Below are positions 55,988-64,000 of a DNA stretch of 64,000 nt, in pieces. This stretch comes from Diphasiastrum complanatum (Eukaryota; Streptophyta; Lycopodiopsida; Lycopodiales; Lycopodiaceae). The position numbers and the translations under genes were made by a program. The notes beneath the pieces were generated by a model. That model did not search any database. It saw nothing but the letters and a program-made list of their open reading frames with translations, and had not been told where the DNA came from. The DNA is taken from NCBI GenBank assembly GCA_029204225.1, contig CM055097.1, positions 53,497,592 through 53,561,591 of the forward strand, in the 5' to 3' direction. Numbering within the stretch: the stretch's first letter is position 1; every line of letters begins with the position of its first letter.

Positions 55988-57170
55988 AGAATTAGAATTA
56001 TTATTATTAACATCTTTTGGTACCCAAAGGTACATAAGACAAAAGAGAGTACAAAAGGTGAGGATCATTGTCCGCATACGGACTTATGTACTAGTGAAAG
56101 AAAAGAACTAGCATATCTATCTCTCTATCTCTAAGAAGAAGTATCAAAGCTTGACCACCAGCTTGCGAGGGTACAATGCAAGAGCTTAACCACCTGCTCT
56201 GCGGAGGAGACTAGCTACGAGTAAGCTGAAAATAATGAGAGATAGTAGTAGTGGAGCGTGCTGTAGACTGGCGAGAAGCCCGTGAAGATCTAGGGATCCT
56301 GGATCTAGCAGAAAGATGTGAGACTCTCTGTGTCTTTGATCTCCGAGTGGGGACTTCAAAATCCAAAACGGAAATGTCCTCTCTGTCTCGCTTTTGGAAA
56401 AACTGGGTAATATGAGCCTGGCTGTGATCCATATCTGTGGTAGGTAGAAGTGAAGCTCGTAGAGTATACATCTCTCTCAATAGAAGACCTACACATCTGG
56501 AGTCTGGATACTCGAGGAACGATCGCAACGTGAGAGGGGTATCTCTGTATAAACAATGGTAACGCCCCCTGATCTCTTAATATACTGGACAACGAAAGAT
56601 GAAATGGAACTCATCCTCCATCTCATGAAGAGAACAAAGCTGACATATCCTCTGCAATCTGGGAATGTCCGTGTATCTACCCGTCTCAATAGCCAGCTGA
56701 TGAGAAGAGACTCGGAGCTGTCCCATATGGTATCGCAGACCAAAAGATAATGGCTGTGTAAGATATGCTGGAAGGACAGGGGTACTCGTAGTATCCAACC
56801 GTAGTAGATGTGTGCCATAGAAATGTATCTTGACCTTATCAGGGTCGCGCTGTGACCATATAGTGCGTATGTAGCTACGATAAATATGCTGTCTGATATA
56901 AGCATGAGTCCCGCTCGGAAGATCAAGTACAGATAAGCCCCAAGTCCGAAGAAGGGCAGAGACACTGCCAAACCAAGAATGCTTGGCCCCCTGTCAGCAA
57001 TGGTGCGTGATGAAGTGAGAGCAGCAACAATATATCTGGAAGTGTCTCACTCTGATATTCTGTGAAGAAAGGTAATGATCTGAAACATAGCACCGATAAC
57101 CAGGGGGGGGAAGCAAACTCCGCTAATATGATATCTTGTGGCACCGAGGGCTTAGCCCTAATCATCCTGC
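55985..57170 (-). mobile_element. LINE 3' fragment (copy 3), 5'-truncated
   Basis: On the minus strand it starts within ORF2 after the RT core ('RMIRAKPSVPQDIILAEFAS'). It continues through the C-terminal domain ('LRVSSHQLAIETGRYTDIPR') with a zinc-finger-like 'CQLCSLHEMEDEFHFIFRCP', and ends with 'DSRCVGLLLREMYTLRASLL' and 'ITQFFQKRDRED'. The 3' UTR ends in a hairpin at 56020-56033 and an AT-rich tail. Loss of the 5' part is usual for LINE insertions. It joins the next copy at about 57170. Confidence 0.8.
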
Positions 57171-60100
57171 CTGCCATCGTCGAATGTAGGAAGGACGTCT
57201 CCTCGTCTGGGAGGTGCACTGCCTTTGATCTCTGTGGGAAGTCATGTTCTCATCATCAGCATCATCATTTGAGTCTGGGACTGGTCGTGAGTGTCGTCTG
57301 GAGAAAAGGAGGTAATCTGAAGTTGTGTGTCTGGAGTAGTCTGATGCAGAGGCTGGAGATCTCGTCGTAATAGAAGCATCTCTCGGATCATAAGTGCAAC
57401 ACAACGTGGATCCTCATGGGTAACAAGTGAGTGCAAAGTAAGTGGTGTATCCTTGAACAAGCAATAGTATCTCTTGCGAATCTCATAATAAGCTGGGCAA
57501 ATGAAGATAAAATGCCGCCTCAGTCTCCACCACACCAAGGGAACATAGCTGGTAGATCCTATCCTCTCGTGGGGTACCCTGGAACCGACCAATCTTAATC
57601 TCAAGCTGGTGTGAAGAGACACGGAGCTGACCCAATATGAATCTGAGAACATGTGAGCGTAGGTAGTGTGGTAGAAGTGGGGACCCTGATACATTAGTCT
57701 CCAAAAAATGAAGCCGATAAAAGTCGGGTTTGACACCCAACTGACCATGCCAGTCTCGATCAAGGTAAGCTCTATATATGAATCGTCGGATGTAGTCATG
57801 GGTACCAGAAGGAAGTGTAGTGGTGCCAAGAAGTCTGGAGGCCTGAGAGAACCAAGCTAAATGGTAGCCCTGACTGTGAAGGCTTTGAGATGAAATGAGA
57901 GCAGCCTGAGTATATCTCTGCTCAGGAGACTGGAACGCACTGACTCGCTATATATATGTGATGACTTGGAGGAGGGCATCAAGGTACATAGGTGGGACCG
58001 CAAACTCAACAAGGATGATCTGGTGTGGAACTGAAGGCTTAGCCTTAATCATGCGTGAAAGCATAGTGATCTGTAATCGCGAGATACTAGCCCAGTCAGA
58101 TGAAGACAGACCAGTGCACCTACCATACAGCTGATGCATATAGGGCTGTAGGAGAAACAATGGTGTCAAAAAGCCGACACTTACTCGTGGCATCTCGAAT
58201 AGACTTACGGAAGCAAAATCTCTCCATCTGGGCAAGGGAAGCATGGCCTTTCCCAAGCCTACTAGAAGCTGCGTGTCTCATACTAAATATAGGACCAGTA
58301 AAAAGTGTGCCTAAGTAAGTGTAGGATGGAACAATCTCCAATGGCCGACTGTCAAAAAGGAGCTCCTGTCTCAACATAAAGCTCCTGGAAGTGTTGAAGA
58401 CCATTACCTTGGTCTTCGCAATGTTCACCCCTAGGCCCCATTTGGAACAGAAACCATGAAGACAATCAATCTGTCTCTGTAACCCCTCTCTAGTAGGTGA
58501 AAGTAAAACCACATCATCTGCATAAAGAAGAATAATGATCAAGATGTCTCCAAGTCTGCAACCAGAACTGCCACTCTGCTCAATAACCCTCTCCAACTCA
58601 TCAATATATAGTCCAAAAAGTGTAGGAGAGAGGGAACATCCCTGCTTCACCCCAATAGTGCTCCCGATCTGCTCTGAGATACCTCTGTCACTTCAAAAAC
58701 ATCCCAATACTCTCTCATAAAGTGCCATCACTGCTAGGACTGTGTCATCAGAGCCAAGGTCTCGTATCCGTTGAATGAGTAAGGAGCGTGGGACAGAGTC
58801 GAAGGCTTTCCTGAAGTCAACGAAGCAACCATAAACTCGCTCTCGCCGGTGCCGAGCTTCCTCAATAATGGCTCTGAGAGTAAAGATATGATCTGTAGTA
58901 GAATAATGGGCTCTAAATCCAGCCTGGCCCATAGCATGCAATCTCTTGGTCTCTGCCTCAATACTCAGCTGATTGAAGCATGCCATACAACTTCGTGAGA
59001 ATGTGCCCGATCATAAGAGTCCGATAGTTACTAGGAAAATCATGGACGAGGGAGATGGATGATGGTGATCCCATAAGGTAATCAACAACACTATGGCCAC
59101 CGCTGTGGGGATGGCCGGTGTATCTGCCCGAGTCGGGCCAGCAAGTTAAACCATTAAAAATGGCCAACTCATGAGCTTCTCCTAATTGCAATAGTATTCG
59201 CCATAGGTGGTAATGGGGCCCAAAATGTCCTCAGAAATCCTAGTAACACACAAGTCATCTCCATCAAGGGCATGTACACGAAGCTGGTCCACAGAATCAT
59301 AAAAATCTTTCTGCCGTGAAGCTGGTTTGGCATTAAAGTCACCAATGAGAAAGATGTAACCTCGCTCTGCATATTTGATAATATCTGTAGAAAGATCAAT
59401 ATAGGGTGAACCAATACCCTCCACAAAGGAAGAAGATACTGGAGGGAAATAACAAGCTGCAACAAAGATGTCTCTGTTAGAACCAACGCTATGCACGTCA
59501 ATGCGGAAACAAATGTACCGTGAGTTTTCATCATGGCAAATGAACTCAAAAACAGTGATTCCCTATATAAGAAAGCGACCCCACCAGAACCCCTCCCACT
59601 AGCAGATCTCACCTCATGTCGATAGACCGAGTCCCATTTGTATCCTGGAAAAGTCGGTAAACCCCTCTCCTTGACTCTCATGAGTCTTCATGAAAAGTAA
59701 TAGATCTCTCTCACCAATGAAGTCAATCACCAGCAATGGACAATATGCCGTTACAATTCCAAACCCCAATTTGCAAGCGGTGTGGATGGGGCCCCAATAT
59801 GCTCCCAATACTGGGCACCCCAATTCCCTATTTTTCAGCATCCTTAGACACATTGTCAATGTATCGGATTCGACCATCCCTGTAGATAACACGTCTACCT
59901 GTCATTTTAGCTTCTTGGAAGGCTTTACGCCTTTCCTCAACCTGTATGTACGTAAGATCATCGTCCATATATATTTGAGAACCACGTAGCTTGGCTCTAC
60001 ATCGCAAAGCATCGTGACGACTCTCCAAGGATGTAAAACGGATGATATGGGTAGCATCAACTCTGGTTGTTCTCCATGCTGAATCTTTATCTCTATTGTG

Positions 60101-61025
60101 ATGCCCAAGTGTAGTTTCAAGGAAACCTTTTGCTTCTTTAAGAGCATTTTGGGTGTTTGCGATGCCCCTTACTCGAACATTGTATGCTTTTTGCTCCCTA
60201 GATCTCTCTTCTGAAAGAGTAGCTGAAATGACCGAAGAAATAGGGGCACTTCATTTGTTACCTTTTTTGATAATTGCTGCCCAAGAAAGGGTTTCCTCCT
60301 TTTGCTTCTCAATTTTGTCCTCCAATTCTTTGAGTTTGTGTGATGGTGGTGTAGCAAGAAGAGGTTGGGACTTGAATTCTTTTCTCAGAAGATCTATTTC
60401 TTGTTGCAGCTTGGCGTTGGCTTCTTTGAGAGCAGACATCTCAGTTTTATCCATGTGTAATTCTGTCTTCATACCTTGAAAATCTTGTAATAACACGCTC
60501 AGGCTAGAGGCAAGATAGGACTCCATTGCCTTTATGGGAGTGTAGGGTTCTTGAGAATAAGAGCTAAGGGGAGTTATTGGATTGATGGGCAAAGAAGAAG
60601 AGGAAAAATCAAATGAAGAAGAGGAAGGAGAGATAGGAATAGAGGAAGATAGAGCAAAAGGAGAAGAAGAAGAAGAAGAGGAGCATGAGGAAGAAGGTGG
60701 GGGAGATGAGGATGAGGATGAAGAAAAGAATGAGACAGCAGGGGGGGTAGCGAGGGGGGCAGGAGGGGTGGAGGGAGACATCCTTCCCTTCAAAGTGCAT
60801 TGTGAATTAACCATCACAGGTGGTATAGATTCAACAATTGCCAGTGGCTCCATGTAAGATCAAACAATGGGTGCTCTTCTCTGGTTTGAGGAAGAAAACC
60901 AAATTTTCTCTTACAACGCAGACTGTAGATCCGTTTGAATGTGTTGGTGGCTTGCTAATGAAGAATAAACGAACTCCCAACAAGCTGCAGCGAACTGCTC
61001 TTCTCCAGTAATTGTCTTCTCCCAC
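57171..61025 (-). mobile_element. LINE copy 4, nearly full length with an internal deletion
   Basis: ORF1 starts at 60853 ('MEPLAIVESIPPVMVNSQCT') and continues in several frames to 59828, ending '[16 protein letters not shown]'. ORF2 has the endonuclease (about 59720-59000: 'SGRGSGGVAFLYRESLFLS', 'GDFNAKPASRQ', 'VDYLMGSPS') and the RT (58986-58120: 'AMGQAGFRAHYSTTDHIFTL', 'CFVDFRKAFDSVPRSLL', 'QGCSLSPTLFGLYIDELE' and the active site YADD at about 58524-58513). It ends with the tail 'CQLCS' finger and '[19 protein letters not shown]'. The linker between endonuclease and RT is deleted: 'SLVHDFP' joins directly to 'SNYRTLMIGHILTKLYG'. The usual endonuclease 'TETHE' reads 'MKTHE'. Frameshifts near 58690 and 59190 also disable it. 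Confidence 0.85.
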
Positions 61026-61189
61026 TATAGATCACTTCCTTGATTGCTCTTCTAAGCAATATCTGAGCATTGGCTTTCAACAAACACTTGAGCACTAGTT
61101 CTGAGCACAATCATTGAGATGGCAAAGGCAAAGGCTCCAGTACAACAACTAGATATTAACCTATCAAGACTAAACAAATAAAGTATCTC

Positions 61190-61620
61190 ATCTACCCTCA
61201 AGACATGAAAGTCTGAGATATGGTACAACGGGGAATCATATATCTATAGCTGTACAATAACCGTCTGAACTATAGGATAGATCATATCATGTCACCGCAG
61301 GACCACTGCTGAAAAAAGCAAGGATAGAAGATGATGATGATGAAGATGCACGAACTGACGAGAAGGGCCGGCGTACATGAGCTCTAGCTAGGCGAAGTTT
61401 CTATGTCACCATAATGTGTGGTCTGGAAACAGTACGCTGTTGGCGATCACAGCGAACATCCCGAGATAAGATATCTGACTCATCCTCGAACAAAATGTCG
61501 GCATCAATATCTGCTCTGGAGCGGCTCCTAGAGAAAAAGGAGGTAATTTGGGTCTGTTGGGAGTCATGGTATCCATCCCGATCTCTCTGACAAATTTCTC
61601 TATGGAGGAGGAACATCTCA
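61190..61620 (-). pseudogene. LINE ORF2 C-terminal tail fragment (copy 5)
   Basis: The minus strand reads 'MFLLHREICQRDRDGYHDSQ', then 'QTQITSFFSRSRSRADID'. This matches the tails of the other copies ('REMLLLRRDL...QITSF', 'REMYTLRASL...ITQFF'). It is a 5'-truncated LINE scrap; the 3' edge near 61190 is approximate. Confidence 0.65.
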
Positions 61621-61776
61621 CGCGCTCATGATTCAATTTTTTATCCCTAAATATTAAGATCTCATCACTCAAGGAGATTGGTCATTGAACATTAAACCAT
61701 TATGTACATCTCATTGGTCAAGGAGATTTGCTATCTCTATAAAGAACATTAAACCATTATGTACGTCATAGTGGAT

Positions 61777-61938
61777 GTGCATTGATACCTCCAAGGAGAG
61801 AGACTCCAAGCCATGTGCACACCTAGATCATGACACGTGGCAACCATGCAGGTTTACGAGTCACCGGTCAAGTCTACAGGCCCAGTCATCGTCCAATCTC
61901 AAGTCTGGGTTTGGGACCCAAGGGAGTTGGGTCCCTAA

Positions 61939-61940
<2 letters not shown>
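61777..61940 (-). repeat. LTR fragment of the gypsy B family, inverted
   Basis: The reverse complement starts TGTTAGGGACCCAACTCCC at 61940 and follows the first 164 bp of the LTR at 39360 with about 90% identity, up to CCTTGGAGGTAT. Only this part is present. A (CT)n tract begins exactly at its outer end. Confidence 0.9.

Positions 61941-61982
<42 letters not shown>
61941..61982. repeat. (CT)n microsatellite
   Basis: Perfect CT run of about 42 bp between the LTR fragment and LINE copy 6. Confidence 0.95.
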
Positions 61983-61985
<3 letters not shown>

Positions 61986-62038
61986 CGCCCCACCCACGCT
62001 CCACGACCAAGAAAAAGGGGAGCCCTCGCTCCCCTCCT

Positions 62039-64000
62039 ATGCCTCCCACCCCATCGTTGTCTACCCCTACCTCTCCTACCCGCTCGCTGGCCCTCCCCAC
62101 CCCCTTGCTGCCTGACCTTACCTCGCTGGCCCTTCCCACCCCCTCGCTGCCTGTCCAGTCCTCGCTGGCCCTTCCCACCTCCTCGCTACCTAACCATATC
62201 TCGCTACCTGCTCCCACCACCTTTATACCTACACCTACCTCTCCCACCCCCTCGCTGGCTGAGGCACTCACCCCCCCCACCTCTTCCTTGGCCTTCTCCT
62301 CCCTCCTAGGTTCCCCTGGCCCTTCTCACTATCCCCTCTCATCCCCTAAAGAAGTCTACTCCCCTACCAAGGCATTTGAACAGTACCTTCTCTCCTGCAT
62401 AGAGCAGATTACACTGGAATCTAGCTATCTAAGGACTGAAATGGAGACCACAATACAAGCTATGGCAATCGAAAAGCAAATTTTGACGGCCCGAACCATC
62501 TCCTTGGAAGAGGCCTTGAGCAAGAAAGACGAACCAGCCAGCACCACCAGCACAAAGATCCAAGAATTGGAGGAACGGATTGAGCAACATAAGGCGGAGA
62601 CCAAAACATGGGCCTCTCTACTCAAAGAAGACGGTAAAGAAGGTACACACACTTTCAATAGCGTCATCTCAGCCACCATATCCGAAGAAGAAATGCGGAA
62701 ATAGAATCTATGAATGTTCGGGTGCGAGGCATTGAAGATACTAAGGCTCCAATTACCGAAGCAACCAGTTTCCTCACGGATACACTTTCTCACCATCACA
62801 ATGGAATGGAAAGAGCGTGGAGAACCAAAAGAGATCCATCCACACTCATCATACGGTTCACGGGAATAGAGGAACGACAAGCTGCCCTTAGGCTACGAGC
62901 TCGGCTGAGAGGTACCCTTATTTTCATGGACGATGATCTCACACCAATGCAAGTTGCCGAAAAGAAGAGAATTTTCAGCGAAGCCAAAGCATTGGGCAAA
63001 AGGGTGGTCTATCAGGATGGTACATTGAAATCCACCTACCGCTACACTTCAAATAACACACGATTGTACAGAGAAGCCCTCTCTGATCTCCTTACCTATT
63101 TTCCACATGAGCAGACTTTAGAGGAGCAGTCCCTCTTTCTTGTCCAGACCATCCACACTGCAGCTTCCATTGCCTTTCCATCCCCACGGCCCAAACACCA
63201 GAGACGTAATAGACCCCATAATCCTTGGTATGACCAGGAGTGCATCCACCTCCATCAAAACCTCATATATGCTCACTCCCATCTTCCCCATATGACCAAA
63301 ACCATATCTCGTGTCTACCGTAGAACCACTAGGAAAAAGAAAATTGCATACGAGATTGGCCAAGGTAAGAGAATGATGGATCTCCTCTTCAGTTCCTCCT
63401 CAGGTTTGTTCTGGAAGAAGTTCCTTCCACGGTCACCTCCACCACGGATTATAGACCTCAACACTTGGGTCACGTATGCCACATCATTGTACACCATCCC
63501 AAATACCCCTCCTCTTCCCACCTCTTGTGTCACGGATACTTCTGCCATATTCACTAACGACTTTATAGAGAAGGCCATCACATGACTCCATTCCAATAAA
63601 GCCAAAGACATTGATGAGCTAGAGGCTGAACTTCCAAAGTATGCTCCCAACATCCTCTCACCCTTTCTCTCCATTCTATTCAACCGAGCTGTCACCTTTG
63701 ATTTTCCCTCTCCATGGTCCACAAACCTCATTCACCCTATCCATAGAGGCAGGGACCCCATGAAAGCTGACAACTACCGCACCATTATGATCAGCCACCT
63801 CTTCGCCAAAGTCTATGGTTCTATCCTACAGTCAGAGATTAGTATAGAGATGGATGCCAGATTACTCCATGCCATTGGACAGGCGGGTTTCAGATCGGGA
63901 TATACTACATCGGATCATATCTTTACTTTGAGGTCCATCATTGAGGAGGCTAAGGCCAAGAGGGAGCGTGTATACTGTTGCTTTGTGGATTTCCGCAAGG
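62039..64000 (+). mobile_element. LINE copy 6: ORF1 fused to ORF2, endonuclease deleted; runs off the window
   Basis: ORF1 starts near ATG 62039 and has a Pro-rich N-terminus with 39-bp repeats (62084-62200), a coiled coil ('EKQILTARTISLEEALSKKD'), 'TWASLLKEDGKEG' and a stop at 62702. After a one-base frameshift the RNA-binding domain follows ('MNVRVRGIEDTKAPITEATS', 'FMDDDLTPMQVAEKKRIFSE', 'GKRVVYQDGTLKS'). It then passes in frame into the linker that normally follows the endonuclease ('TRLYREALSDLLTYFPHEQT'). From there ORF2 continues to the window edge with a single TGA (63583, for Trp): 'ADNYRTIMISHLFAKVYG', 'AIGQAGFRSGYTTSDHIFTL', 'CCFVDFRK'. The endonuclease domain is therefore missing. 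The RT active site lies beyond 64000. Confidence 0.85.
62084..62200 (+). repeat. 39-bp minisatellite inside LINE ORF1
   Basis: Three 39-bp units (62084-62122, 62123-62161, 62162-62200) plus a partial fourth. Each encodes a 13-residue repeat of the form SLALPTPSLPxxx in the Pro-rich N-terminal region. Confidence 0.9.

Noticed and set aside
60582-60857. Glu-rich plus-strand frame
   Set aside because: Antisense shadow of the Ser/Pro-rich N-terminus of LINE ORF1 on the minus strand.

Overview
The window comes from the nuclear genome of a land plant. Two conserved genes with short GT-AG exons are recognisable, and nearly everything else is decayed transposable elements, microsatellites and unclassified AT-rich DNA. 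Very long repeat-filled introns, several L1-like LINE copies, Ty3 and Ty1 LTR elements, hAT DNA transposons and PBS sites matching plant initiator tRNA-Met suggest a large-genome plant. A non-flowering lineage such as a fern or lycophyte is possible, but that is a low-confidence guess.

Layout. 0-7 kb: mostly unassigned AT-rich DNA, with a Ty3 RNase H scrap, an antisense PBS-like site and a diverged 230-bp-spaced duplication. 6.9-8.8 kb, minus strand: the first three coding exons (503 codons) of a CTR1/EDR1-type Raf-like protein kinase gene. Its kinase half is not found down to base 1. 10.9-12 kb: two inverted-repeat elements, one carrying about 800 bp of pure polypyrimidine. 15.1 kb: an 85-bp tRNA-derived SINE-like insertion with a perfect 17-bp target duplication. 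16.3-26.8 kb: retroelement remnants, namely a LINE zinc-finger tail, a Ty1/copia remnant, a minus-strand Ty3/gypsy element with its 5' LTR and a probable solo LTR inside its RT, a cluster of related LTR fragments, and a copia gag start. 27-33.5 kb: repeats, a 361-bp compound CT/CCCT microsatellite and a SWIM zinc-finger remnant.

33.8 to at least 51.6 kb, plus strand: a gene for an RSM22/METTL17-like mitochondrial ribosome assembly factor. Five exons with matching splice phases give 221 codons. Intron 1 is 14,966 bp and holds a spliced hAT transposase fragment, a truncated Ty3/gypsy element with an intact 448-bp LTR, two GC-rich repeat clusters set in (TA)n tracts, two hAT-type MITEs, and a LINE copy with a 131-bp palindrome. 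The rest of this gene must lie beyond the window, or is lost. Everything from 51.6 kb to the right edge would then be another intron of at least 12 kb, holding an LTR fragment and at least five LINE copies or fragments.

The LINEs form one broad family: ORF1 with a Pro/Ser-rich N-terminus, coiled coil and RNA-binding domain, and ORF2 with endonuclease, RT and C-terminal zinc-finger domains. Each copy has a different deletion. One element retains only ORF1 and a 3' UTR, and two copies share a 3'-terminal hairpin with compensatory base changes. No CRISPR array, rRNA gene or intact tRNA gene was seen. The most unusual structures are the GGACGC-rich elements embedded in (TA)n, the LINE 3' hairpin, the palindrome, and the transposon-filled RSM22-like intron.
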